This document shows, in pieces, positions 1 through 6,444 of a DNA stretch of 7,014 nt. The notes beneath the pieces were generated by a model, which was not told where the DNA came from, did not search any database, and worked only from the letters and a program-made list of their open reading frames with translations. The DNA is from Deltaproteobacteria bacterium (GTDB taxonomy: Bacteria > Myxococcota_A > UBA9160 > SMWR01), in NCBI GenBank assembly GCA_019313605.1, contig JAFDAW010000144.1, positions 1-7,014 of the forward strand, given 5' to 3'. Position 1 is the stretch's first letter. Every line of letters begins with the position of its first letter. Both the position numbers and the translations under genes were made by a program.

Positions 1-344
1 CGGCTGGCCCGCGCGACGCGTCGCGCGAGCAGGGGGAGAACGAGAAGCCAGAGGAGTGCCAACCCCAACAGGGAAGGGCCAACGCCGTGACCCGCGATCT
101 TCTCGACCGCCGAGACGAACGAGCTGGAAGACCAGAAGAGAATCGCTACGAGTGAGGTGACGAGCGCCGCCTTGCGCGCGTCACCCAGCGGCCGCAGCAG
201 GCAACACCAGACCGCGAACGCCGCAGCGGCAGCGAGTAGCAGCGATCGAAGCGCTGAAGAGAAGTCGACCTCACCGGCATTCGCGGCGTACACCGACAAG
301 ACCACCGCGATGGCAATCCCTACGGGTTGAAAGAGCGCTGACAT
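1..344 (-). CDS. Partial polytopic inner-membrane protein, N-terminal region
   Basis: The reading frame opens with ATG at 344 and stays open to the window edge, giving 114 complete codons without a stop. The visible part has four hydrophobic segments, at about residues 8-22, 32-50, 59-77 and 88-106, so this is an integral membrane protein whose remainder lies outside the window. A TAA sits in frame two codons before the ATG, so the start cannot lie further upstream. No convincing Shine-Dalgarno precedes it: a GGAG lies about 18 bases away, too far to be normal. The pattern of a YAANAGEV motif after helix 1, a basic RKAAL before helix 3 and an Arg-rich end after helix 4 recalls membrane regions fused to sulfatase or alkaline-phosphatase-type domains. 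That is recollection, not proof, and the catalytic part is not visible. It lies downstream of the dehydrogenase on the same strand, but the 242-base gap argues against tight coupling. Confidence 0.68.
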   Translation of the reverse strand, partial: MSALFQPVGIAIAVVLSVYAANAGEVDFSSALRSLLLAAAAAFAVWCCLLRPLGDARKAALVTSLVAILFWSSSSFVSAVEKIAGHGVGPSLLGLALLWLLVLPLLARRVARAS

Positions 345-586
345 AGCTTAACGAGTCGCCACTCCGTACTGGGTTCGTTGGATACAGCCGACCAGATCTG
401 TCACCCGCGAGCAGCGACCTAAACCCCTAAAATCGACAGCACTACACCCACAAGTGATCCTGCATACTAGACCCGCTCAATAATAGAACCCAGGCAACCT
501 ACGGCGATACAAAACGAAACGACCCGGCAAACTGGGCCCCGCCAGTGGCGCGTAGCGAGTGAACCCAGCAGGCCTGCGCGGGCAGG

Positions 587-1378
587 TTACCACTGAAGCT
601 TCAGCATCCCCCGCATCGCCTCTTCGAATGCCGCGTCGTCCAGATTGCTGCGCGCCTGTAGAACCAGCTCGGCATCCTTTCCGACCGGCCAGCGCAGCGC
701 TTGCCGCTTCCCCTCGACGGCGTCGGCGATCGCGACACCGACGATTTCCGGGCCGGGCCGCTCTGCTCCGATCAACGCCTCGTCTGACCCGGCCCATGCG
801 CGCTGAAGTTCGTCGTAAGGCGCGTCATCCGAGCCGTAGCGGCTCGCGTTTTCGCGAAACGACGTTTTCACGAAGCCCGGTTCGATCACGACCACGCGAA
901 TTCCGAAATGTCCCAGTTCGAGGTGCAGTGCCTCGGACAGCCCCTCGAGGGCAAATTTGCTCGCCGAATAAAAACCCATCAGGGGCGCCGCCACGCGCCC
1001 CGCCATCGACGACACGTTCACGATCACACCGCTCTTGCGCGCGCGCATCTTCGGCGCAATGGCCTGGATCATCCGCGCAGCGCCAAAGAAATTGGTTTCG
1101 AACATTCGCTGGACCTCTTGGAGCGGAACCTTCTCGATCGGACCGTGCGCGCTCCAACCGGCGTTGTTCACCAGTGCGTCCACTTCTCCCGCCTGCGCGA
1201 CCGCCGCACTCACCGACTCGTCGCTGTCGACGTCGAGGGCGAGCTTCGAAGCGACGTCGAGATCCGCCAGGGTCTCGGGTCGACGTGCGGTCGCCACCAC
1301 CTCATGACCTCGGCAAGCCAATTCGATCGCAGTCTCGCGGCCAAATCCGGTCGAACAACCGGTGATCAAGACCCTCAT
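587..1378 (-). CDS. Classical short-chain dehydrogenase/reductase (SDR, 17beta-HSD-like)
   Basis: A cytosolic NAD(P)-dependent oxidoreductase of 263 residues with a Rossmann fold. From the chosen start it carries the cofactor motif TGxxxGxG (T6 to G13), NNAG at 71-74, and the complete catalytic tetrad N96, S124, Y137 and K141 (YSASK). The paired arginines at 32-33, after the second strand, suggest a preference for NADP(H). A PGFVKT segment follows the active site, as usual in the family. Length and motif order resemble the 17beta-hydroxysteroid-dehydrogenase-like classical SDRs, but this family cannot be assigned a substrate from sequence alone. The start is ATG at 1378, because MRVLITG is where the first strand begins and GGAGG lies just upstream. 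A GTG at 1393 in the same frame would add five residues (V/MVGGG) that overlap that ribosome site. The gene is divergent from the small gene at 1710; no operon partner is obvious. Confidence 0.93.
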   Translation of the reverse strand: MRVLITGCSTGFGRETAIELACRGHEVVATARRPETLADLDVASKLALDVDSDESVSAAVAQAGEVDALVNNAGWSAHGPIEKVPLQEVQRMFETNFFGAARMIQAIAPKMRARKSGVIVNVSSMAGRVAAPLMGFYSASKFALEGLSEALHLELGHFGIRVVVIEPGFVKTSFRENASRYGSDDAPYDELQRAWAGSDEALIGAERPGPEIVGVAIADAVEGKRQALRWPVGKDAELVLQARSNLDDAAFEEAMRGMLKLQW

Positions 1379-1381
1379 ACC

Positions 1382-1387
1382 ACCTCC
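1382..1387 (-). promoter_or_regulatory. Ribosome binding site deciding the SDR start
   Basis: The minus strand reads GGAGGT here, a near-perfect Shine-Dalgarno three to four bases before ATG 1378. The spacing is a little short. If GTG 1393 were the start, this sequence would instead encode residues 3-4. Family N-termini favour 1378. Confidence 0.6.
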
Positions 1388-1393
1388 AACCAC

Positions 1394-1709
1394 TCGTGAT
1401 CGAGCGCGCTCGGACCAATACCATCTCGCGGGAATCGACGCGACGATCTCGCCCGAAGGGTCCGATCGGGCCGGATTGGGGCCGCCGAAGCCCGCCCCCG
1501 GTCAATGATAGGGACTGAATCCAAGAGGGAAGCTGAATCCGAGGCGGATTTATCCCGTATTGCTGAAACCCAAGGCCCCCATCGCGCTGCCAGAAACCGC
1601 TAGCCTGCGCCACTCGATCGCCAGACCGGAGTAAACCCCGTGCTGCCCGCCTGAAAAATATTGAGTAGCCGGGGCAATTGTCCGAAGATACTCGTGAGGG
1701 GAACCATTT
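1394..1709. other. Divergent intergenic region between the SDR and the 103-residue gene
   Basis: About 316 bases lie between two divergent genes, so any promoters for both must be here. Frames in this stretch are open by chance and carry no recognisable protein. It holds two direct copies of CTGAATCC and an overlapping inverted repeat, listed separately. No hexamer pair with good -35/-10 spacing is convincing on either strand: TTGAGT at 1661-1666 and GATACT at 1687-1692 are 20 bases apart, which is too far. The plus-strand ribosome site GAGGGGA at 1696-1702 serves the gene at 1710. Confidence 0.6.
1515..1550. repeat. Direct repeat CTGAATCC x2 with overlapping inverted repeat
   Basis: CTGAATCC occurs at 1515-1522 and again at 1533-1540, exactly 18 bases apart from start to start. 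The end of the second copy forms an inverted repeat, AATCC (1536-1540) and GGATT (1546-1550), around GAGGC. Iterated half-sites between divergent promoters are typical of regulator binding sites, but no regulator is encoded nearby. Chance is possible for 8-base units. Confidence 0.4.
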
Positions 1710-2021
1710 GTGTCTGAATCTCTGTTCGAATTCGTCGCTGAAACGCTGCTGAAGAAGACCGACCTCGAGAATCTCGAGGCTCGCGGCACGATCCGCCTGG
1801 CCCTGAAGTCTTCGGGCCTGACAGCCCGTGAGGTCACGCCAGAGCAAATGGCCGTCATCATCACCCAGGTCATGCCGCGTGAACTGCGGGTGAGGGGCAT
1901 AGAAAACCCGGAAGGCGTGTGTGAAGCGCTCGCCCAGGCCGTCAAGGGATTTGATACTGGAGATGGTGATTCGGACGGCGCATCACCTGAGGATGTGTTC
2001 CGCCGGCTCTCCCGTAGCTGA
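1710..2021 (+). CDS. Small uncharacterised helical protein (103 aa)
   Basis: I do not recognise the family. The start is GTG at 1710, preceded by GAGGGGA seven bases upstream, a good ribosome site. The 103-residue product has no signal peptide, membrane segment or cysteine-rich motif, so it is probably cytosolic. Residues 1-80 look like a compact alternation of amphipathic helices (SLFEFVAETLLKK, LEARGTIRLALKSSG, TPEQMAVIITQVMPREL, VCEALAQAVKG). A polar acidic linker (about 82-93, DTGDGDSDGASP) leads to a short C-terminal helix, EDVFRRLSRS. It is divergent from the dehydrogenase and lies 181 bases upstream of gcvP on the same strand, so it probably has its own promoter and is not clearly part of the gcvP unit. 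Good ribosome site, coherent helical pattern and sensible codon use make it likely real. Confidence 0.7.
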   Translation: MSESLFEFVAETLLKKTDLENLEARGTIRLALKSSGLTAREVTPEQMAVIITQVMPRELRVRGIENPEGVCEALAQAVKGFDTGDGDSDGASPEDVFRRLSRS

Positions 2022-2074
2022 ATCGCCCGTCCGATACCCTGCTCGCCGCACCTTCCAATCGCCAAAACGCCGCG

Positions 2075-2094
2075 CTCGAAGAATTTCGTTCGAG
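2075..2094. repeat. Inverted repeat CTCGAA-N8-TTCGAG upstream of gcvP
   Basis: A perfect six-base inverted repeat, CTCGAA at 2075-2080 and TTCGAG at 2089-2094, lies 53 bases after the stop of the 103-residue gene and just before the candidate gcvP promoter. As RNA it would form a short hairpin with an eight-base loop, but no T-run follows, so it is not a standard terminator. Its place over the -35 region makes an operator an alternative. Confidence 0.35.
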
Positions 2095-2112
2095 ACCCGC
2101 CGACCGGGCCGC

Positions 2113-2118
2113 TAGAAT
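2113..2118 (+). promoter_or_regulatory. gcvP: Candidate -10 element for gcvP
   Basis: TAGAAT matches the vegetative -10 consensus at five of six positions and would give a leader of roughly 80 bases before GTG 2203. The expected -35 position (about 2089-2095) has no good match to TTGACA and is instead covered by the inverted repeat. The leader does not resemble a glycine riboswitch. Confidence 0.3.
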
Positions 2119-2202
2119 GCGATCCGCGCCCTCGACCTTCGCGCTCCTCCACCCGGCCCCCGGATTCGTTCGGATGCGCTCGGCTCAAAATGGAAGATCC
2201 CG

Positions 2203-5121
2203 GTGAACGACGAACGAAACGCCGAAAACAACACGCGCCTCCCAGCTGAATCTCCGGCCGCATTACTCGAACGGGGCGACGCCTTCGAGCACCGCCACAT
2301 CGGCCCGAGCGACGGCGAGATTGCCGAGATGCTCCGGCGCCTCGATTACGCGGACCTCGACGAACTCGCCGACAACACCGTGCCCGCGGCGATCCGCCTC
2401 GATGCGCCGCTGGAATTGAGCGGTCTCGAAGGCTCGCCGCCCGGCGAGTTTCAATTGCTCGAAAGGCTGCGCGAGATCTCCTCTGAAAATCGCGTGGTCC
2501 GGTCGTGCATCGGGATGGGTTACTCGGATGTGGTCGTTCCGCCGGTGATCCAGCGCAACATTCTCGAAAGCCCCGGTTGGTACACCCAGTACACCCCCTA
2601 CCAGGCCGAAATTTCGCAGGGCCGGCTCGAAGCACTGCTGAACTTCCAGACGATGATCGCAGACCTCACGGGCCTGCCGGTCGCCAACGCATCCCTGCTC
2701 GACGAAGCCACAGCCGCCGCCGAGGCACTCGGGATGTGCGTTGCGATCGCACGAGGCCGCAAGCGCGGCTTCTTTGCGGCGGCGGACTGTCACCCACAGA
2801 CGCTCGGAGTGCTGCGAACGCGCGCAGACGCACTCGGGATCGAACTCCAGGTGGGCTCGGTCGATGCGATCGATTTCGAAACCCAGGATCTCTGCGGAAT
2901 CCTGCTCCAGTACCCCTCGACCGACGGCCGCATCGAAGACCATCGCGCGCTCGCCGAACGCGCCCACGCGGCGGGCGCGATCGTGGTCGTCGCGGCGGAT
3001 CCGCTCGCCCTCACATTGCTGGTACCACCGGGCGAGTTCGGAGCGGACATCGCGATCGGCTCCGCCCAGAGACTGGGCGTCCCGATGGGCTTCGGCGGAC
3101 CTCACGCAGCTTTTCTTGCAACCACGCAGGAGAACGTGCGCAGGATCCCGGGCCGCATCGTCGGCGTATCGATGGACGCACACGGCGAACCCGTCTACCG
3201 GCTCGCCATCCAGACCCGCGAGCAACACATCCGTCGCGACAAGGCGACCAGCAACATCTGCACCGCGCAGGTACTGCTCGCAATCATGGCGAGCATGTAC
3301 GCCGTCTACCACGGACCCGAGGGGCTGCGGCGGATCGCCCGACGCATCCACGCCCTCACCGCGGCCCTGGCGGCCGGACTTCGAGCGGCCGGTTGCAAAC
3401 TCGGCGATGGACCGCACTTCGACACCCTGCGCGTTGCCCCCAACGGGAAGGGATCCGCACAGGTGCTCGCCGCCGCGCTCGAGCGCGGCTTCAACCTGCG
3501 AGACTTCGGAGATGGAAGCCTCGGTGTATCACTCGACGAGACCAGCGCGCCGGCCGACGTCGCGCGGTTGATCGCGGCCTTCTCGGCGGATGAAAATCCG
3601 AACGTCGACGTCGCAGCGCTCGTCGAAAGCGCGGACCTCGCGCTTCCCATCGAGTTTACGCGCACGAGCGAGTTTCTCTCGCATCCCATCTTCCACCGCT
3701 GCCGGTCCGAACACGAAATGCTTCGCTACATCCACCGCCTCCAGGCGCGCGACCTCTCGCTCACCACGTCGATGATCCCGCTCGGCTCGTGCACGATGAA
3801 GCTCAACGCCACGAGCGAGATGCTGCCGATCACCTGGCCGGAATTTGGCCGCATCCACCCCTACGCGCCCGCCGATCAGGTGCGCGGCTACGCGACGATG
3901 CTCGGCGAACTCGCGATCTGGCTCGCGGAGATCACGGGGCTGCCCGCGGTGTCGCTGCAACCCAACGCGGGCTCACAGGGCGAGTACGCGGGCCTGCTCG
4001 CAATCCGCCGCTACCACGATTCTCGCGGCGAGCTGAAGCGCAACGTCTGCCTGATCCCGGGATCCGCCCACGGCACCAACGCTGCGAGTGCGGTGATCGC
4101 GGGGTTTCGCTGCGTGGCGGTCAAAACCGACGCCGACGGAAATATCGACGTCGACGATCTTCGGGCGCGGGCCGACGAGTACGGCGACGCGCTCGGTGCG
4201 CTCATGCTCACCTATCCCTCGACCCACGGTGTCTTCGAAGAGCGGGTGAAGGAAATCTGCGAACTGATCCACGAGTGCGGCGGCCAGGTCTACCTCGACG
4301 GCGCCAACCTGAACGCCCAACTCGGGCTGACCTCCCCCGCAGTGATCGGTGCGGACGTCTGCCACATGAATCTCCACAAGACCTTCTGCATTCCGCACGG
4401 CGGTGGCGGGCCGGGTATGGGGCCGATCGCGTCCGCCGAACACCTGCGCGCGTTTCTGCCCGGGCACCCGATCAATGGCGAGGGCGCGGTCTCCGCAGCT
4501 CCGTACGGCAGCGCGAGCATCCTTCCGATCAGTTGGGTCTACATCGCGTTGATGGGCGCAGCCGGCCTAACGCGCGCCACAAAGGTCGCGATCCTCAACG
4601 CCAACTACATGGCTGCGCGGCTCTCCGATCATTACGACGTGCTCTACCGGGGCGCGACGGGGCAGGTTGCTCACGAGTTCATCATCGACTGCCGGCATTT
4701 CGAGACTTCGGCTGCGATCGGTGTCGAAGACCTCGCCAAGCGGCTGATGGACTTCGGGTTCCACGCGCCCACGATGAGCTTTCCGGTGCCAGGCACACTG
4801 ATGATCGAGCCGACGGAGTGCGAATCGAAGGCCGAACTCGATCGCTTCTGTGACGCGCTGATCGAAATCCGCCACGAGATTGCGGAGATCGAAAACGGCA
4901 GCCTCGATAGCCTCGACAATCCGCTCAAGGGTGCACCCCACACCGCAGCTGAGGTCTCGGCCGACGATTGGGACCACGCCTACTCGCGCGAGCGCGCTGC
5001 GTATCCACTCGACTGGGTGCGCGCGCACAAGTTCTGGCCCGCGGTCGGCCGGATCGACAACGCCTACGGCGACCGCCACCTCATCTGCACCTGCCCACCG
5101 CTCGAAGACGGGGTCGAATAA
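2203..5121 (+). CDS. gcvP: Glycine dehydrogenase (aminomethyl-transferring), glycine cleavage P-protein
   Basis: The PLP-dependent P-protein decarboxylates glycine and passes the aminomethyl group to the lipoyl arm of H-protein (GcvH); GcvT and lipoamide dehydrogenase complete the system, which feeds methylene-tetrahydrofolate in the cytosol. At 972 residues it is the single-chain form, with N- and C-terminal halves that are separate gcvPA/gcvPB chains in many other bacteria. The N-terminal half shows HIGPSD (32-37), the glycine-rich IGMGY (103-107) and the GWYTQYTPYQAEISQGRLE block (about 125-143). The C-terminal half shows GSCTMKLN (528-535) and NLHKTFCIPHGGGGPG, in which K726 is the PLP Schiff-base lysine. 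No key residue is missing and the frame is intact. The start is GTG 2203, with GGAAG six bases upstream; an overlapping ATG at 2190 is out of frame. The N-terminus is somewhat longer than in enterobacteria. gcvT and gcvH are not in the window, and a small membrane-protein gene follows closely. Confidence 0.98.
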   Translation: MNDERNAENNTRLPAESPAALLERGDAFEHRHIGPSDGEIAEMLRRLDYADLDELADNTVPAAIRLDAPLELSGLEGSPPGEFQLLERLREISSENRVVRSCIGMGYSDVVVPPVIQRNILESPGWYTQYTPYQAEISQGRLEALLNFQTMIADLTGLPVANASLLDEATAAAEALGMCVAIARGRKRGFFAAADCHPQTLGVLRTRADALGIELQVGSVDAIDFETQDLCGILLQYPSTDGRIEDHRALAERAHAAGAIVVVAADPLALTLLVPPGEFGADIAIGSAQRLGVPMGFGGPHAAFLATTQENVRRIPGRIVGVSMDAHGEPVYRLAIQTREQHIRRDKATSNICTAQVLLAIMASMYAVYHGPEGLRRIARRIHALTAALAAGLRAAGCKLGDGPHFDTLRVAPNGKGSAQVLAAALERGFNLRDFGDGSLGVSLDETSAPADVARLIAAFSADENPNVDVAALVESADLALPIEFTRTSEFLSHPIFHRCRSEHEMLRYIHRLQARDLSLTTSMIPLGSCTMKLNATSEMLPITWPEFGRIHPYAPADQVRGYATMLGELAIWLAEITGLPAVSLQPNAGSQGEYAGLLAIRRYHDSRGELKRNVCLIPGSAHGTNAASAVIAGFRCVAVKTDADGNIDVDDLRARADEYGDALGALMLTYPSTHGVFEERVKEICELIHECGGQVYLDGANLNAQLGLTSPAVIGADVCHMNLHKTFCIPHGGGGPGMGPIASAEHLRAFLPGHPINGEGAVSAAPYGSASILPISWVYIALMGAAGLTRATKVAILNANYMAARLSDHYDVLYRGATGQVAHEFIIDCRHFETSAAIGVEDLAKRLMDFGFHAPTMSFPVPGTLMIEPTECESKAELDRFCDALIEIRHEIAEIENGSLDSLDNPLKGAPHTAAEVSADDWDHAYSRERAAYPLDWVRAHKFWPAVGRIDNAYGDRHLICTCPPLEDGVE

Positions 5122-5172
5122 CGCACCGACCACAGATTCCCCGTTATCTTCCCGCGCACGAGGGAGTGCTTC

Positions 5173-5517
5173 ATGTCGAGCCCTAACGAGCCGAGCGACG
5201 AGCGGGAGCCCCACGGCGAACTCTGGGTCGACCGCTGGATCCTGCCCGCGTTGCGCGAGTTGACGCTGCTGCCGATCGTGCTCGTCATAGTCGGGCATCT
5301 GGTCGCGGTCGTCGCCCCGGCCTTGATCAGCGCGCTGCGCGATCGCGAAACCGGTGGGCAGATGGCGGTATTCGGCTTGATGGTGCTGACGTTCGGGTGC
5401 GTGCGCTTCGAGGTCCGCAGACACGGCCGCCCCGCTCTGCTTTCCGCGTGGATCGGCGCAACCTGGCTCACATCGATCGCCGCCGCCTGGGTGTGCAACC
5501 GCTACTCGATACTCTGA
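5173..5517 (+). CDS. Small three-helix membrane protein of unknown function (114 aa)
   Basis: I do not recognise a family. The start is ATG 5173, with AGGGAG six bases upstream. A hydrophilic, acidic N-terminus (about residues 1-25) precedes three predicted membrane helices at about 32-55 (broken by P34 and P49), 62-79 and 88-108. Basic residues (R78, R82, R83, R86) lie between helices 2 and 3. By the positive-inside rule the loop between helices 2 and 3 would be cytoplasmic, which places the C-terminus outside. There is no signal-peptide cleavage site, so it should stay in the inner membrane. It begins 51 bases after gcvP with no terminator between, so it is probably read through from gcvP; a link to glycine metabolism is not implied by sequence. 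It ends 13 bases before the convergent glutathione-transferase stop codon. Confidence 0.75.
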   Translation: MSSPNEPSDEREPHGELWVDRWILPALRELTLLPIVLVIVGHLVAVVAPALISALRDRETGGQMAVFGLMVLTFGCVRFEVRRHGRPALLSAWIGATWLTSIAAAWVCNRYSIL

Positions 5518-5530
5518 TCCGGGTAGCCCG

Positions 5531-6214
5531 CTACTGCTGCAACATCGAGCGCGCGCGCTCGGCGAACTTTGCGGTGGCTTCCTCGTCGTCGACAATACTC
5601 GGAACCGGAGCGGGGACTTCGACACCACGCCTCAGCCCGGGCTTCTCTTTGAGCGCATCGAGCCAGCGCTGCAGGTGATCGAGGCCGTCCACCGACACCC
5701 CCGACCAGCGGTGGCCCCGCACCCAACACCAGTTTGCGATGTCCGCGATCGAATAATCATCCGCGAGCCACTCGCTCTCCGCGAGGCGCGTGTCGAGTGC
5801 CTCGAACAGCCGCCGCGACTCGTTCTGGTAGCGATCGATCGCGGGCTGAATCTTCTCGGGGAAGTAGCGAAAGAAGACGTTCGCCTGCCCCATCATCGGA
5901 CCGACCCCACCCATCTGGAACATCAGCCACGAGATCACGCGCGCGCGGCCGCGTCGCTCCGTCGGAAGCAGCCGCCCGGCCTTCTCGGCGAGGTAGACCA
6001 TGATCGCGCCAGACTCGAAGACCACCAGATCGTCTTCTTCGGTGTCGACGATCACCGGGATCCGACCGTTGGGGTTGAGGCGCAAGAAGTCCGGTTTCTT
6101 CTGCTCCAGAGAAGAGAGATCGATCGCGTGGACCTCGTACGGAATCTCGAGTTCTTCGAGCGCGCACGAGGCTTTGTGACCGTTCGGGGTCGATGCGGTG
6201 TAGAGGTCGATCAC
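5531..6214 (-). CDS. Glutathione S-transferase, Nu-class/YfcG-like
   Basis: A cytosolic two-domain glutathione transferase or disulfide-bond oxidoreductase of 227 residues from the chosen start. The N-terminal thioredoxin-like domain has TPNGHK (9-14), where Nu-class enzymes place a Thr-Pro-Asn motif rather than a catalytic Cys or Tyr. It also has NPNGRIPVI with the cis-proline at 53, and the glutathione-binding ES pair at 67-68 followed by GAIMVYLAEK. The C-terminal all-helical domain contains GQANVFFRY (about 109-117) and WLADDYSIADIANW, the conserved N-capping segment of helix 6. These motifs match the Ure2p/YfcG/YghU-like group, which favours glutathione disulfide and peroxide chemistry; that activity is inferred. 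The start is GTG 6214, because MIDLYTA is the usual first strand and GAGGAG lies five bases upstream. The longer frame, from a start at 6277, would add 21 residues rich in Cys and Arg with no family counterpart. Confidence 0.94.
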   Translation of the reverse strand: MIDLYTASTPNGHKASCALEELEIPYEVHAIDLSSLEQKKPDFLRLNPNGRIPVIVDTEEDDLVVFESGAIMVYLAEKAGRLLPTERRGRARVISWLMFQMGGVGPMMGQANVFFRYFPEKIQPAIDRYQNESRRLFEALDTRLAESEWLADDYSIADIANWCWVRGHRWSGVSVDGLDHLQRWLDALKEKPGLRRGVEVPAPVPSIVDDEEATAKFAERARSMLQQ

Positions 6215-6219
6215 TGAGG

Positions 6220-6225
6220 CTCCTC
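6220..6225 (-). promoter_or_regulatory. Ribosome binding site fixing the GST start
   Basis: The minus strand reads GAGGAG, five bases before GTG 6214. This good site and spacing, with the family N-terminus, support 6214 over the start at 6277. Confidence 0.75.
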
Positions 6226-6247
6226 GTGGGCTCTCTGACAAAACACA

Positions 6248-6253
6248 ATTAGA
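6248..6253 (-). promoter_or_regulatory. Candidate -10 element for the GST gene
   Basis: The minus strand reads TCTAAT, five of six matches to TATAAT, placing transcription start near 6241 and a leader of about 27 bases. It lies in an AT-richer patch. The -35 is poor, so an activator or another sigma factor may be needed. It would lie inside the longer 6277 frame, another reason to prefer the 6214 start. Confidence 0.33.
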
Positions 6254-6285
6254 CCGACAACATAGCGGCGATCTCACTCCGCATC

Positions 6286-6298
6286 ACCGCAGTGCGGT
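6286..6298. repeat. Inverted repeat ACCGC-AGT-GCGGT
   Basis: A perfect five-base inverted repeat around AGT lies upstream of the candidate GST promoter, about 50 bases before its predicted start point, and upstream of the rightward leader as well. The position fits a shared operator in a divergent regulatory region. A smaller inverted repeat, CGGC (6300-6303) with GCCG (6312-6315), follows directly. Function is inferred from position only. Confidence 0.35.
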
Positions 6299-6336
6299 CC
6301 GGCTGCGAAAGGCCGATCTCGAGCGGTTGAACTTTA

Positions 6337-6350
6337 TGTTTGCCTAAACA
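6337..6350 (+). promoter_or_regulatory. 14-base palindrome TGTTTGCCTAAACA abutting a ribosome site
   Basis: TGTTT (6337-6341) and AAACA (6346-6350) form a perfect inverted repeat around GCCT. The last A is also the first base of a consensus AGGAGG (6350-6355). As DNA it looks like a small operator; as RNA it is a five-pair, four-base-loop hairpin that could mask the ribosome site. Either reading implies control of whatever starts at 6361 or further downstream. Confidence 0.4.
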
Positions 6351-6360
6351 GGAGGGCCGC

Positions 6361-6444
6361 ATGATACACTGTGTTAGGAGTTGTTTCTGCCGTTTGGTCG
6401 GGCTGGAACCGCTCGCGCAGGAGCCGATCCCATGGTTTCCATGA
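6361..6444 (+). CDS. Candidate 27-codon leader peptide
   Basis: A short frame opens with ATG 6361 and ends with TGA at 6442-6444. It is preceded by a consensus AGGAGG with five bases of spacing, the best ribosome site in the window. The 27-residue product starts MIHCVRSCFCRLVGLEP and contains three cysteines near the front. It is too short for a fold and matches no family I know. It is not in frame with the secreted protein at 6620 and ends 175 bases before it. A role as a translated regulatory leader is possible; chance is also possible, since GGAGG strings are not rare in GC-rich DNA. The hairpin CATGG-TTT-CCATG (6431-6443) covers its stop codon. Confidence 0.35.
   Translation: MIHCVRSCFCRLVGLEPLAQEPIPWFP

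Noticed and set aside
573..586. Hairpin CCTGC-GCGG-GCAGG just after the SDR stop as an intrinsic terminator.
   Set aside because: The stem is five pairs and no T-run follows on the minus strand; it may be chance in GC-rich DNA. The rest of 345-586 shows nothing recognisable.
559..1365. 268-codon plus-strand frame opposite the dehydrogenase.
   Set aside because: The translation is Arg/Pro/Ser-rich with no motif, and the opposite strand encodes a complete SDR.
1661..1692. Promoter TTGAGT/GATACT for the gene at 1710.
   Set aside because: The spacing is 20 bases, and transcription would begin inside the ribosome site.
2263..3417. Long open frames antisense to and in other frames of gcvP, up to 384 codons.
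   Set aside because: They are shadows of a GC-rich gene: no ribosome sites, Arg/Gly/Ala-heavy translations and no family motifs, while the gcvP frame is complete.
6215..6277. 21-residue N-terminal extension of the glutathione transferase.
   Set aside because: It lacks family counterparts, would span the likely promoter, and the GTG at 6214 has a strong ribosome site.
6325..6345. Sigma-54 promoter for the rightward leader.
   Set aside because: No GG and GC dinucleotides occur at the required spacing.
6286..6360. Cyclic di-GMP (GEMM) riboswitch, suggested by GCCTAAAC and nearby purine-rich loops.
   Set aside because: The ACGCAAAG core and the paired GGCAAACC segment are absent; only a short string matches.
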